NCBI GenBank assembly: GCA_963708455.1
Contig: CAVPSQ010000007.1
Coordinates: 124,001 to 188,000 of the forward strand
DNA from: CAIMUS01 sp963708455
Lineage (GTDB): Bacteria; Pseudomonadota; Gammaproteobacteria; Competibacterales; Competibacteraceae
DNA length: 64,000 nucleotides
Reading direction: 5' to 3'
Positions within the stretch are counted from its first letter, which is position 1; the number at the start of each line of letters is the position of its first letter. The notes beneath the pieces are model-generated. The model did not search any database, had not been told where the DNA came from, and saw only the letters and a program-made list of their open reading frames with translations. Positions 38,242 to 47,516 of the stretch are shown in pieces. The position numbers and the translations under genes were made by a program.

Positions 38242-38274
38242 TTCGGTGGGTGCGCCGGGCGGTTGATGTGAGGG

Positions 38275-38347
38275 AGCCCCAGGTCAGACTCGAACTGACA
38301 ACCTATCGATTACAAATCGATTGCTCTGCCGATTGAGCTACAGGGGC
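38275..38347 (-). tRNA. tRNA-Thr (anticodon TGT)
   Basis: Cloverleaf on the minus strand: acceptor GCCCCTG, D arm GCTC/GAGC, anticodon arm ATCGA-TTTGTAA-TCGAT with anticodon TGT, T arm GTCAG-TTCGAGT-CTGAC. The acceptor stem has one U-U mismatch and CCA is not encoded. The anticodon is read as UGU for Thr. Confidence 0.9.
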
Positions 38348-38456
38348 GGTAACCGGGCCGAAGGTCGGAATCATGATAACTTATCACCTGCCTCGGATTC
38401 CAGCCGGATGCAGTGGATGCCCGGCTGGCACGTCCGCTCCGGGGCTCCGGCTTTTG

Positions 38457-39209
38457 CTACGAGTGCGTCGGGTACAGTCCGGCGTTCACCAGCAGACCGT
38501 AAAAAATCAAATCGGGCTCCAGATGATAGCCGTGCCTTAGATAGGGCAACAACGTCGCGGCATCTCCACCGGTCAGCAGCCGTTGGCTTGCGCCGGGCAT
38601 GGCTGCCGCCATTCGCTCGGTGATGCCGTCGATGGCGGCGGCGACCGCCAACGTTGTACCGCCCCATACGCAATCCCGGGTGCTCCGCCCGAATACCGTC
38701 GCCTTGCCGGCAGCAGCCGCAGGAATCTGGCGGGTATCCCGATACAGCGCCGTCCGCATCAACTGCATCCCTGGAAAAATCACCCCGCCCAGATGGATGC
38801 CGGCGGCCGTCAGAGCGTCTACCGTAATGGCGGTGCCGCAATCCACGATACAACAGGAGCGGTCGAGCAGCGCTCTGGCCCCGAGCATCGCAACCCAACG
38901 ATCGACGCCCATCTGCGCTGGTGACTGGTACGCATTGCTGACGCCGTAACCGGCCGCTTCCACCACGGCGAACCGGGCCTCCAGCGACCAGCGGCGGCGC
39001 ATCCAGGTGTGCAGTGCGGCGGCCAGTTCGGCGCCGGCCACGTTGGCGATCCATACCTGTTCGGGGCGCTCCACTCCCTGCCAGAGCCGTTCTCCCAAAG
39101 CAGACGGGTCGAGCCCTTTATGCAACAGATGGCCGCGCCGGTCGGCCTGACCGTTATTCCACAGCAGCCACTTGATGCGGGTATTGCCGGCATCGACGAG
39201 CAGAATCAT
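38457..39209 (-). CDS. coaX: Type III pantothenate kinase
   Basis: 250 residues of the CoaX family: LLVDAGNTRIKWLLW (phosphate loop), SPAQMGVDRWVAMLGA, SCCIVDCGTAITVDAL, HLGGVIFPGMQLMRTAL. It phosphorylates pantothenate, the first step to coenzyme A. Its start overlaps the birA stop by four bases, the usual birA-coaX pair. Confidence 0.95.
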   Translation of the reverse strand: MILLVDAGNTRIKWLLWNNGQADRRGHLLHKGLDPSALGERLWQGVERPEQVWIANVAGAELAAALHTWMRRRWSLEARFAVVEAAGYGVSNAYQSPAQMGVDRWVAMLGARALLDRSCCIVDCGTAITVDALTAAGIHLGGVIFPGMQLMRTALYRDTRQIPAAAAGKATVFGRSTRDCVWGGTTLAVAAAIDGITERMAAAMPGASQRLLTGGDAATLLPYLRHGYHLEPDLIFYGLLVNAGLYPTHS

Positions 39210-40192
39210 GGCGCCAGCCGCAAACTGATTTCACCCCCCAGAAAACGGCGCATGCCGGCGGCGGTTTCCAATAGCAGGGCGCCGGAGGCATCGACGCCGC
39301 GAGCGATGCCGGCAATCACGGCGCCGGGCAGATGGAGCGTGACCGGGTGGCCCTGCGCCAGATCGAAGCGTCGCCAGTCTTCTCTGAAGGCATCGAGTCC
39401 TTGCTGTTCGAACTGGATCAGCGCAGCGACCAACTCGCTGATCAAGCGGGCAGCTAGACGGTTGCGGGAAAGCTGCTCTTGCCGACCCACGATGGTGCGC
39501 AGATCCACCCAGGGCTGGTCGATCTCCTGTTCGGTGGACCTTGGCATAGCTACGTTCAAACCCACGCCGGCCACGATATGGCAGGGTCCCGCCGACTCGC
39601 CGCCGAATTCCAGCAGCACGCCGGCCAGCTTGCGCCGCTGCCACAGCACATCGTTCGGCCATTTAAGACCCAGGCCGTCGATCCCGACACTGTTCAGAGC
39701 GCGGATCGCGGCCACACCGACAGCCAGGCTGACGCCGCTCAACAGCGCCGGTTCCAGCGCAAAGCGCCACAACAGCGACAGATACAGATTGGCGGCGAAG
39801 GGCGACACCCACGAGCGACCACGCCGTCCGCGTCCGGCCGACTGCCATTCAGCGAGGCAAACGGTGCCGCCGGGCAGTCCCTCTTTAGCGCGATTCATCA
39901 GGTAAGTATTGGTGGAATCGATCCGTTCGTGGACTTCGAGTGTGCTTACCCAGGAACGGGCGGCGACTGTCAATCCATCCTGGATCGCAGCAGCGGCGAG
40001 CAACTCCACCGGTTCCGCCAGGCGATAGCCGCGTCCGCGCACAGCGTGAATTTCCAGTCCCAACGCCTGCAGATTTTGGATCGTCTTCCAGATCGCCGCC
40101 CGACTGATCCCGCCCAAGCACCCGGCCAGGCTTTCGCCGGAATGGAATCGGCCGTCGTTAAGGATGGTGAGTAACTGGCGCCCCTGTCCCAT
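39206..40192 (-). CDS. birA: Bifunctional biotin--protein ligase / biotin operon repressor
   Basis: 328 residues: N-terminal winged helix (ILNDGRFHSGESLAGCLGGI, SRAAIWKTIQNLQALGL), catalytic domain (STNTYLMNRA, AEWQSAGRGRRGRSW biotinyl-AMP loop, LKWPNDVLWQRRKLAGVLLE) and C-terminal SH3-like part (GIARGVDASGALLLE). It charges the biotin carrier encoded at 20741-21118 and represses biotin genes. Preceded by a terminator hairpin at 40212-40239. Confidence 0.95.
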   Translation of the reverse strand: MGQGRQLLTILNDGRFHSGESLAGCLGGISRAAIWKTIQNLQALGLEIHAVRGRGYRLAEPVELLAAAAIQDGLTVAARSWVSTLEVHERIDSTNTYLMNRAKEGLPGGTVCLAEWQSAGRGRRGRSWVSPFAANLYLSLLWRFALEPALLSGVSLAVGVAAIRALNSVGIDGLGLKWPNDVLWQRRKLAGVLLEFGGESAGPCHIVAGVGLNVAMPRSTEQEIDQPWVDLRTIVGRQEQLSRNRLAARLISELVAALIQFEQQGLDAFREDWRRFDLAQGHPVTLHLPGAVIAGIARGVDASGALLLETAAGMRRFLGGEISLRLAP

Positions 40193-40211
40193 AAGTACGG
40201 TGGCTGTTGAC

Positions 40212-40239
40212 GCAAACGGCCTCTTACGAGGCCGTTTGC
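40212..40239. terminator. Intergenic hairpin between birA and the small membrane gene
   Basis: Perfect 12-bp inverted repeat GCAAACGGCCTC / GAGGCCGTTTGC around TTAC. It fits a terminator for the leftward ccoS-small ORF transcript. Confidence 0.75.
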
Positions 40240-40253
40240 AAGAGTGAGGAAGT

Positions 40254-40340
40254 TTACAGAATGACTGAAAAGAAGCTGATTAGACCGGCCACAGCCAGCA
40301 CCATAATGATCACCAGCGGAAAACTTTGAAATGTGAACAT
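40254..40340 (-). CDS. 28-residue single-pass membrane protein
   Basis: MFTFQSFPLVIIMVLAVAGL then ISFFSVIL: one hydrophobic helix and almost nothing else. AGGGGAA lies ten bases ahead of ATG 40340. It follows ccoS by 23 bp in the same direction and ends just before the hairpin terminator, so it is probably translated from the ccoS transcript. Small single-pass peptides often accompany terminal oxidases; a link to cbb3 oxidase is inference. Confidence 0.6.
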   Translation of the reverse strand: MFTFQSFPLVIIMVLAVAGLISFFSVIL

Positions 40341-40363
40341 GAGTCGTTATTCCCCTTAGGGAT

Positions 40364-40600
40364 TTACTTTCCCCTTGAACTACCATTCATTTTAATTAAT
40401 TTATCTGGTGTTGGCGAGTCTTTGTCAGTCTGTCCGTCGGCAGGGCGGGGAATGCGGGGATCGTCGTCGTCCATCAGAATGCGGTAGGCGGGTCCTTCCA
40501 GATCATCGAACTGACCGGTCCTGACCGCCCAGATAAAGGCGACCGCCACGATAATCATGATGAACACGGTAAGGGGTATGAGAAAGTACACGATTTCCAT
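40364..40600 (-). CDS. ccoS: cbb3-type cytochrome oxidase assembly protein CcoS
   Basis: 78 residues from ATG 40600: MEIVYFLIPLTVFIMIIVAV, one membrane helix, then FIWAVRTGQFDDLEGPAYRI and LMDDDD, the diagnostic CcoS sequence. It is needed for haem and copper insertion in cbb3 oxidase. No ccoNOPQ genes are in the window. Divergent from bepA. Confidence 0.92.
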   Translation of the reverse strand: MEIVYFLIPLTVFIMIIVAVAFIWAVRTGQFDDLEGPAYRILMDDDDPRIPRPADGQTDKDSPTPDKLIKMNGSSRGK

Positions 40601-40808
40601 AACGGCCTCGTCCGGGCCGCAACCCGGCTGTTCAAGACTGATAAAAAAACATATTATACCGGGCAGTTTAGTTTTCCGGATTGAGCTGCAAGAAGGATAC
40701 GGGAAACGCAACCGCCCGCCCCATCCGGTTGCGCCATGCCGGGGATGGAACCTGAACCACGGCTACCTGTCTTTTCTAGTAGTTTTTCTACTACATTATA
40801 TTTTTACA

Positions 40809-42329
40809 ATGACTATGCGCTCTTCTCGTGCTGCTTCCGCGCTGGCGCTGCTACTCAGCGCAGTGCTTGTTCTGCCCGCGCCGGCGCAAACCATCGCCCT
40901 GCCCAATATCGGCGATCCCTCCCAGCAATACCTGAGTCCCAATGATGAACACCGCCTGGGCCAGATGGCGTTGCGGGAAATACGCGATCACGGCGTCGTC
41001 ATAGACGATGTCCAGTTGAACGAGTATCTGGCTTCCGTAGGACAGAGCATCGGCTCCTACGCCCAGAACAACGGCAATCCATTTACCTTTTTCTGGATCA
41101 ACAGTCCCGACATCAACGCCTTCGCGGCGCCGGGAGGTTTCATCGGCTTCAACTCCGGGCTGCTGCTGGCGACGACCAATGAAAGTGAACTGGCCGGCGT
41201 GATGGCCCATGAAATCGCGCATGTTTCCCAGGGCCACATCGCCCGGACCTATGCCGACGCCTATAGTATGACTATTCCCATGGCGGCGGCCTTTCTGGCA
41301 TCGATAGCCCTGGCGATGGCCGCGCCCGGCAGTCAGATCGGACCGGCCGCCATGACCGCGACCATGGCGGCGGGTGCCCAGCACCAGGTCAACTTCACCC
41401 GCGCCAACGAACAGGAGGCCGACCGGATCGGCGCCCACCTGTTGGCACAGTCCGGTTTCGATCCGAATGGGCTGGCCAGTTTCTTTGGCCGCCTGGAGCG
41501 CCAATCGGGAGGGCTGGAAGCGCAGATTCCAGAATTTCTGCGGACTCATCCAATCCCCCGCAATCGCATCGCTGATACCCAGGACCGCTTCATCCAGCCG
41601 CCTTCGTCGCGGCAGCGGCGCGACAGCCTCGCCTACCATCTGGCGAAAGCCCGGATGCAGGTGCTGGCGAGCACCGACACCACCAGTCTGCTGCGTTATT
41701 TCGAGACCACGCTGGCCAAGGGCGACTATGCCGACGAACTGGCCGAGCGCTACGGCTATACGCTGGCCTTGAAGCGCGCCGGTCGCTACGACGAGGCGCA
41801 GCAACAGATCGCCCGCCTGCGCAAGGCCAAACCCGACAAACTTGTTTTCCGTATCGAAGAAGCGGAAATCGCCCTCGCCAAAGGAGACCGCGCCCAAGCA
41901 TGGCGCCTGTTCGACGATGCCGCCGGCCTGTATCCCGACGACTACACCCTGGCCATGCATTACGGCTATGCGTTGGCGACCCAGGGCGACCCACGCAAAG
42001 CCATGCAGATCCTGCAACCCTTGCTGCGCCGCCGCGGCAGCGATCTCGCTTTATATTCCACCTATGCCCAGGCGGCGCAACGGGCCGGCGACGATGCCAC
42101 TACCTACGCCATGTTAGCCGAGTATTATTCGCTTAACGGTCAGTTGAAAGAGGCGATCGAACAGGCATCCCAGGGCTTGCGGGCGACCACGGTAACGCCT
42201 TTTCAACAGGCACAGTTACGCGCCCGCTTGGCGCAGCTGTGCAGCCGCCTGCGGCAATCCAAGGATGAATATCGAGCGTTGACGGAGCAGGATGAGTATC
42301 AGATGCTCATGCGCAGAGAATGCAGATGA
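40809..42329 (+). CDS. bepA: Beta-barrel assembly-enhancing protease BepA (M48 family)
   Basis: About 506 residues: signal peptide (LALLLSAVLVLPAPAQT), M48 peptidase with the zinc motif VMAHEIAHVSQGH and the downstream Glu in RANEQEADRIGAHLL, then C-terminal TPR repeats (RYGYTLALKRAGRYDEAQ, AMHYGYALATQGDPRKAMQI). It is a periplasmic quality-control protease that assists LptD and BAM assembly, which fits the bamD gene in this window. Start ATG 40809 or 40815; the longer frame upstream has no signal peptide. Confidence 0.9.
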   Translation: MTMRSSRAASALALLLSAVLVLPAPAQTIALPNIGDPSQQYLSPNDEHRLGQMALREIRDHGVVIDDVQLNEYLASVGQSIGSYAQNNGNPFTFFWINSPDINAFAAPGGFIGFNSGLLLATTNESELAGVMAHEIAHVSQGHIARTYADAYSMTIPMAAAFLASIALAMAAPGSQIGPAAMTATMAAGAQHQVNFTRANEQEADRIGAHLLAQSGFDPNGLASFFGRLERQSGGLEAQIPEFLRTHPIPRNRIADTQDRFIQPPSSRQRRDSLAYHLAKARMQVLASTDTTSLLRYFETTLAKGDYADELAERYGYTLALKRAGRYDEAQQQIARLRKAKPDKLVFRIEEAEIALAKGDRAQAWRLFDDAAGLYPDDYTLAMHYGYALATQGDPRKAMQILQPLLRRRGSDLALYSTYAQAAQRAGDDATTYAMLAEYYSLNGQLKEAIEQASQGLRATTVTPFQQAQLRARLAQLCSRLRQSKDEYRALTEQDEYQMLMRRECR

Positions 42330-42411
42330 ACAAGTCGATAAAGGCGCAATAATCTCTTCAAGCTGGACGGCTGATACCTAAACCCCGTGGACGGCTGATG
42401 TTCGCCTAACT

Positions 42412-42464
42412 GGAAATAGTGGAAATAGGGAAATAGAAAGGAAATAGAGAAAGGAAATAGGGGA
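42412..42464 (+). repeat. Degenerate GGAAATAG tandem repeat
   Basis: Five to six imperfect units of GGAAATAG(AA) in the spacer between bepA and the methyltransferase. No gene in this 217-bp spacer. Confidence 0.7.
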
Positions 42465-42546
42465 CGGACCACGTTTTCCAGCGAACGGAAATGGAAAATG
42501 TGGTCGTTCCCCCGATTTCGGTCCCTTGTCCAGGGGGGAGTCCATT

Positions 42547-43254
42547 TTAGGCGTTCGTGCTTTTCTCAAAGCATAAGGTATGATGCCAGCGGAAGCGATT
42601 AATTTCGATGCCACAGTCAAAACCGGCAGCCGTCGCCATGGCAGCCAGTGTCGACGCCGTTTCCGGAAAGTCGTAATTCCCGATATGCTCACAAATAGCG
42701 TCCAGTTCTTCGGGCTGCAGGGCCTGCCACGCTGACCGCAACCAGCCACAATACCGGGCCAGATAAAGGGCCGGCTCCTCATCCTCCTCGCGCATCACAT
42801 CGATCAGCAGTAATCTCCCGTTTTCATTCAGGTGCTGGCAGGCCAGTTGAAAAAAGGCCGTCTTATCGGTAGAGACGAAATGATGCAGGGCAAAGCTGGA
42901 AAAGATAAGATCAAATTTTTCTCTACTCGCTCTTAAGCCCTCCAGCAGGTCACCCTGATGCAACTCAATAGGGCAACCCAAGTCAGCCAGATTGCGGGCG
43001 GCATGAACGAGCGCCAGGTCGGAGAGGTCATAGCCACGGTAGCGGCAAATCGGGCTGTTCTTCAAGGCGTGCGCCAAATGGAGTGCACTACCGCAGCCGA
43101 GGTCGAACAGTGCAAAGGGGCGGTCGGCATAGTGACTGGCAATAAAGTGTTGCACATCCCGGTAGATGTCATCATGGTACATGTAATTATGGGCAAGCAC
43201 TTTGTCATAGATCGACCAGTTATCGAAAAATTTTTTAACAATGGATTGATTCAT
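42547..43254 (-). CDS. Class I SAM-dependent methyltransferase
   Basis: 235 residues from ATG 43254 (MNQSIVKKFFDNWSIYDKVL); the frame extends to 43422 but the added part is Pro-rich and unlike the family. Rossmann motifs: FALFDLGCGSALHLAHAL (motif I), YRGYDLSDLAL, HQGDLLEGL, FDLIFSSFALHHF, GRLLLIDVMREED. A small-molecule methyltransferase type; substrate unknown. Confidence 0.85.
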   Translation of the reverse strand: MNQSIVKKFFDNWSIYDKVLAHNYMYHDDIYRDVQHFIASHYADRPFALFDLGCGSALHLAHALKNSPICRYRGYDLSDLALVHAARNLADLGCPIELHQGDLLEGLRASREKFDLIFSSFALHHFVSTDKTAFFQLACQHLNENGRLLLIDVMREEDEEPALYLARYCGWLRSAWQALQPEELDAICEHIGNYDFPETASTLAAMATAAGFDCGIEINRFRWHHTLCFEKSTNA

Positions 43255-43435
43255 AGTTTGTTCATCGGGTGAACTGTTCAATGTGGCAGAGGACGGAATA
43301 ACCGCCTGCTGGCTCCTAAATAAGGGTAAAGAGGGAAGCGGCTGGTGATCATCGTACCATGAGAGTGGCGGCCGCTGGCCGTCAAGTACCTGCTCCACGT
43401 AGTGTCCCCATTTGCAGGACACGAGGTCGGGCTTG

Positions 43436-43825
43436 TCACTCGGTCCACTCGGGCCTTCTGCCGAAGGGCGACCGGCGCTCCCGTAACACGACCGGTACGC
43501 CTGGGATGATGGTGCTGGTGGTGTGCTTGAAGATTAGCGAGTCAAGGCTGTCCGCGCCTTGCAGCAGCAGCGTGTATTGATCGTGCTGCCTCAACTTGCC
43601 GCTCAGCTTGATGCCGCTGACCAGGTAAACCGTAACCATCCTATCCAGCATGTCGGTCAAGAACGCCGTTTGTAGCTCCTGCGGCTGCCGCTGGCCGGGT
43701 GCCTGGGAGCTGAAGTCCTGTTGATCGGCGGCTTGCTCTGGGGGGTGGGCGGATTTCAGGGTCAGGCGGTCGCGCATGGGCGGGTTTCCGCTTTGTGATG
43801 GTTGACGCAGCGACAATTCTATCAT
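43436..43825 (-). CDS. hfq: Hfq-like RNA chaperone with extended N-terminus
   Basis: Residues ~52-115 form an Sm fold of the Hfq type: LQTAFLTDMLDRMVTVYLVS, GIKLSGKLRQHDQYTLLLQG, LIFKHTTSTIIPG, where FKH replaces the usual YKH motif. An ~50-residue Gln/Pro-rich N-terminal extension is unusual for Hfq, as is the spacing LQGADSLDS in the second Sm part. Start could be ATG 43825 or 43777. Not next to miaA or hflX as the standard hfq is, so this may be a second, divergent copy. Its 5' part was duplicated to 51224-51569. Confidence 0.75.
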   Translation of the reverse strand: MIELSLRQPSQSGNPPMRDRLTLKSAHPPEQAADQQDFSSQAPGQRQPQELQTAFLTDMLDRMVTVYLVSGIKLSGKLRQHDQYTLLLQGADSLDSLIFKHTTSTIIPGVPVVLRERRSPFGRRPEWTE

Positions 43826-44030
43826 CTATCATCAAAATAGCCTTTCCTGCTCGACGCTACCCTTGGCGGTAGCCATGAGCTTATCGACCTCAGCGACGGT
43901 CAGGTAGCGGTGGGCGCGGGCAGGTCGATCATTTTGTCTCATGTTGCCGCCGTGCTGGTCCAGGCAAAACAAGGGGTTACGGGTGGTAGCCCGGCCAACA
44001 GTAGACACTTGAACTCAAAATGTCCAATGT
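43655..44030. repeat. Segmental duplication, copy 1 (partner 51224-51569)
   Basis: About 370 bp covering the 5' part of the hfq-like gene and its upstream region, ending at GTCCAATGT, reappears with scattered substitutions and a ~30-bp shorter middle at 51224-51569. The intergenic part 43826-44129 otherwise shows no gene. Confidence 0.85.
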
Positions 44031-44129
44031 TTCGCGGCAGCGTTTCATTTCTACAATTTTTGTGGGAAACTTTCTGAATGACGCGGCCAAGGCCGCGCTT
44101 TCCGCCAGCTAAGGCTGCCTGTCATACTG

Positions 44130-45592
44130 GACTTTGGCCATTTGAGCGGTTCTTGAAGCAAGAAGCAGAGGCGACGATGGGGTAAGCTAACGGGGTGACC
44201 AAACCAACCGGAGCGTCCCATGCCCCCTCTGCCTGAAATGATTATAGCGGTTTTAGCCCCGTTTGCCGGGTTGTTTTCCTCAACAGTCTGGAGTCACGCC
44301 CAGGTGTTGATAATCGGCGCCATGCTCTGCCAAGGCCCCCGCACGGTCGCGGCGGCCCTGCGGGTGATGGGGTTGGGACAGGAACCCCGGTTTGAGCGCT
44401 ATCATCGGGTCTTGAATCGGGCGCGCTGGTCGGGGTTGCAGGCGGCGAAGATCTTGTTAGGCCTGTTGATCCGGTTACTCCCGCCGCCGTGGGTGCCGCT
44501 GATAGTGGTGGATGATACGGTGGAGCGACGGCAGGGGAAACGAATTAAGGCCAAGGGCTGCTACCGGGATGCGGTGCGCTCGACCCAGAAGCACGTGGTG
44601 AAGTGTTTTGGCTTGAAATGGGTTTGCCTGATGCTGTTGGTGCGGCTGCCCTGGAGTTCGCGGCTCTGGGCCTTGCCGTTTTTGACGGTGTTGGCGCCCT
44701 CGAAAGCGGCCAACCAGGCAGCGAAAAAACGCCATAAGACCACGATAGACTGGACCTGCCAGATGGTCAAGACGGTCTCCCGCTGGTTACGGCGGTCCTG
44801 GGTGTTGCTAGGGGATGGCAGCTTTGCCTGCTTGCGCTTGGCCTGGACCTGTGTCCAGCAGGAGGTGGTCTTGATCAGCCGGTTGCGGTTGGATGCTCAG
44901 TTATATGATTTCCCGGCTATCCCCCGGCGCCCGCGGCGCGGACCGAAGCCGCGCAAGGGGATGCGCTTGCCGGCGTTGCAGGACCGGGTGGCAGAGGCTC
45001 AACGGTCCGGTGAAGAGATGGAAATCTACTGGTATGGTGGGGAGACGCGGCGGGTGCGGCTATTGAGCGATGTCACTCTGTGGTATCGGCGGGGACAAAA
45101 GCCGTTGCCAATTCGCTGGGTGTTGGTAGTGAACGCCGAGGGTGACCCGGACCCCGCGGCGTTCTTTTGCACCTGCCCGGCCTGTGAACCCCACGGCATC
45201 GTCACTGCCTTCGTGCTCCGCTGGAACGTCGAGGTAACGTTCGAGGAAAGCCGCCGGCATTTGGGCCTCGAAACCCAGCGGCAGTGGTCCGACCTGGCCA
45301 TCACCCGCATTACCCCCGTCCTGTTCGGGCTGTTCTCGCTGGTTTGCCTCATGGCGCACCGCTTGACGGCTGCCGGGGCGACACTGGCGCCACGCACCAC
45401 CGCCTGGTATGCCAAGATCGAGGCCACGTTTTCCGATGTCTTAGCCTTCGTGCGGCGGACCTTATGGGCCCACCAGTATTTCGGCACTTCGGTAGGCAGC
45501 AACGAGTGTCTCCTATTTCCGCCAGCCACCTGGGAAGCAGTGCTCGATCAACTGGCTGCGACCGCTTAACACCATCCAGGATGGCCAAAGTC
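44130..45592 (+). mobile_element. Insertion sequence with GACTTTGGCCAT ends, intact copy
   Basis: Inverted ends GACTTTGGCCAT flank a single transposase gene. Remnants of the same element lie at 22501-22757 and 31124-32030. No clear target duplication could be read; GTCATA occurs just outside both ends. Confidence 0.85.
44220..45569 (+). CDS. DDE transposase (IS701/IS4-like)
   Basis: 449 residues. Catalytic-region landmarks: VPLIVVDDTVERRQGKRI (first Asp), WVLLGDGSFACLRLAW (second Asp), FVLRWNVEVTFEESRRHLGL (Glu motif, W-N-x-E-x-T-F-x-E), then a C-terminal helical part. The intact frame shows it is the probable source of the degenerate copies in this window. Confidence 0.88.
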   Translation: MPPLPEMIIAVLAPFAGLFSSTVWSHAQVLIIGAMLCQGPRTVAAALRVMGLGQEPRFERYHRVLNRARWSGLQAAKILLGLLIRLLPPPWVPLIVVDDTVERRQGKRIKAKGCYRDAVRSTQKHVVKCFGLKWVCLMLLVRLPWSSRLWALPFLTVLAPSKAANQAAKKRHKTTIDWTCQMVKTVSRWLRRSWVLLGDGSFACLRLAWTCVQQEVVLISRLRLDAQLYDFPAIPRRPRRGPKPRKGMRLPALQDRVAEAQRSGEEMEIYWYGGETRRVRLLSDVTLWYRRGQKPLPIRWVLVVNAEGDPDPAAFFCTCPACEPHGIVTAFVLRWNVEVTFEESRRHLGLETQRQWSDLAITRITPVLFGLFSLVCLMAHRLTAAGATLAPRTTAWYAKIEATFSDVLAFVRRTLWAHQYFGTSVGSNECLLFPPATWEAVLDQLAATA

Positions 45593-45625
45593 AAGTCATA
45601 AAGATGCTCAAGGAAAAATATCAAA

Positions 45626-46933
45626 ATGCCTGATATAAAACTTCCCGCAATAATCGGGAATACATTGCCCGCTCTCGATCAGCTAACCGCGACGCTTGGT
45701 GTTCCCCGGGACATACTTGCTTCTGCTGATGAGATCGAAACCGCATGGAATAATCTTCCCGGAGTGCTGAAAAAAATTCAGCCAGCCCTGCGCACTGAAG
45801 GAATGGCTCGAATGTGCGTTGCTGTAGCATTTGGCCTATTTGATAGTGCAATTAATTACATCTGGAACTCGTCAATTATCGAATTACGTGAGAAAGTCAG
45901 ACGGTTCGGTTTAAATGTAGTTGAGCAAATCACTGGCAAAACTAACTTAGACGACCAAGCACTGCTTGACCTTAAGGATGCTGAACTTCTAAGCCTATGT
46001 CTAAAGCTTAATCTCATCACAGAAGACGGCTATTTCTTCCTAGATCACTGCCGAGATATTCGGAATAATTTCTCGGCTGCACATCCAGTAGTTGGAAAAA
46101 TTGATGGCCATGAACTCGTAAGTTTCGCTAACCGCTGCGCTAAGTACGCATTGGGGGATGAACATAACCTTGTTGGCGTTGACATCGCTTCCTTCATGAA
46201 AGCGATAAAGGGCGGAAAGTTCTCCGGTGAGCAAAAAAACCAGTGGGTGCAGAGAATTGAAAGAACCCATGAAGCCCAGCAATACCTACTGTTCGGTTCT
46301 TTGCACGGAATATACAGTGACCCAAGTAGCAATGAAGAAGCAAGGGTAAATTCGTTATCTATCGCGGCAGATTTCGCACCTCATTTTACACCCAAGGCAA
46401 AATCCGACTTAATAAATAGGCATCACGACTATATTGCAAAGGGCGACGAGAAGCGTCACAAAGCATCTCAGCAGTTCTTCGAGAAACTGGGAATGCTGGC
46501 TCTTCTGGGAGAACATGAAGTTCACTCATTATTATCGAACGCTTCCAAACGCCTAATGGCAGTTCACCAAGCATTTGACAACTTCTACAACGAGCCACCA
46601 TTCGCCGAAAGACTTCTCCAACTCTCGCAGCAAGCCGCAATTCCTGATACCGTAAAAGAAGAGCTTGTAACAACAGTAGTAACGTGTGCTATCGGCAACC
46701 CCTACGGGGTCTCAAACGCCGCTGTCCCCTACTATCAAAAAATCATTAAAGGATTTTCACCAAGTGAAGTTGAAATTATGCTGAGCTTGCCAACAAAAAA
46801 GACTGTTGCCGGAGAACGGCTTAAGCACTATGCAGGCTGCAAGGAAAGATACAAAAGTCTTGTAGGGCTAATCGATCCTTCAACTGTCCCGGCAAAGTCA
46901 GGGGTGGCGTACGCGTACTGGACAAAATTCTGA
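45626..46933 (+). CDS. HEPN-like hypothetical protein
   Basis: 435 residues, all helical in appearance, no signal or membrane segment. FLDHCRDIRNNFSAAHPVVG contains RNNFSAAH, an R-x6-H pattern like the HEPN ribonuclease motif (R-x4-6-H, often preceded by a conserved acidic/Arg-Asn). The C-terminal half (LGMLALLGEHEVHSLLSN, YYQKIIKGFSPSEVEIMLSL) is unfamiliar. Base composition is clearly AT-richer than neighbours. AAGGA lies upstream of ATG 45626. It directly follows an insertion sequence and looks like an acquired single-gene module; an RNase effector role is inference. Confidence 0.7.
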   Translation: MPDIKLPAIIGNTLPALDQLTATLGVPRDILASADEIETAWNNLPGVLKKIQPALRTEGMARMCVAVAFGLFDSAINYIWNSSIIELREKVRRFGLNVVEQITGKTNLDDQALLDLKDAELLSLCLKLNLITEDGYFFLDHCRDIRNNFSAAHPVVGKIDGHELVSFANRCAKYALGDEHNLVGVDIASFMKAIKGGKFSGEQKNQWVQRIERTHEAQQYLLFGSLHGIYSDPSSNEEARVNSLSIAADFAPHFTPKAKSDLINRHHDYIAKGDEKRHKASQQFFEKLGMLALLGEHEVHSLLSNASKRLMAVHQAFDNFYNEPPFAERLLQLSQQAAIPDTVKEELVTTVVTCAIGNPYGVSNAAVPYYQKIIKGFSPSEVEIMLSLPTKKTVAGERLKHYAGCKERYKSLVGLIDPSTVPAKSGVAYAYWTKF

Positions 46934-47087
46934 TGTTTAATACCTGCTTGTTAGTCAAATATTAGACATTTCGATACGTTCTGTCTAATCGTGGATTCCG
47001 CTTTCCCGCCGTGCCCGCGCCGCGCTAAAAATCGCATAATGTCATCTTCTGGAAAATCGTTCGGGGAAGGCCGGAGAGAGCCGTGGG

Positions 47088-47516
47088 TTAGGGCTTCGCA
47101 GGGTATGCGGCGATGATGACTTGGGCGAGCTGCTCCGCCACCTGCTCGTTGAGAGCTTCATCGTAGTCCTTCACCAAAGAGTGTGATGGGTCGTCGTCTT
47201 TCTCGTTGAGTACAATGGCTACGGTGGCGTATTTCATAGCGGCGTTCTTTGCTGCACCAACATTCAAAAGCGCGAACCTAGACTTCGGGCCAACCGTGCG
47301 GCCCTTATTCACAAAGATGTCCCGAAGCGGGGGGATGGCTTCTTGCGGCGTGAGTTTTTGAAAATACTCAACCCAGTTTACCGACAACCCTTCTTCGATC
47401 TGCCCATTTCCCTTTTTCTTGCGACGGAATGCGGCGGGGTCAATGAAATCGCCGTCTATCGAGGCTCCCCCAACATGACGGAATATATGATGGGACAGGT
47501 CGATCTCGATCATCAC
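47088..47516 (-). CDS. Hypothetical protein, third gene of TIGR04255 unit
   Basis: 142 residues: N-terminal MMIEIDLSHHIFRHVGGASI, IEEGLSVNWVEYFQKLTPQE, then a beta-rich RFALLNVGAAKNAAMKYATV and a helical C-terminus with EALNEQVAEQLAQVIIAAYP. Its ATG overlaps the stop of the previous gene (ATGA at 47513-47516), so it is translationally coupled. No function known to me. Confidence 0.7.
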   Translation of the reverse strand: MMIEIDLSHHIFRHVGGASIDGDFIDPAAFRRKKKGNGQIEEGLSVNWVEYFQKLTPQEAIPPLRDIFVNKGRTVGPKSRFALLNVGAAKNAAMKYATVAIVLNEKDDDPSHSLVKDYDEALNEQVAEQLAQVIIAAYPAKP

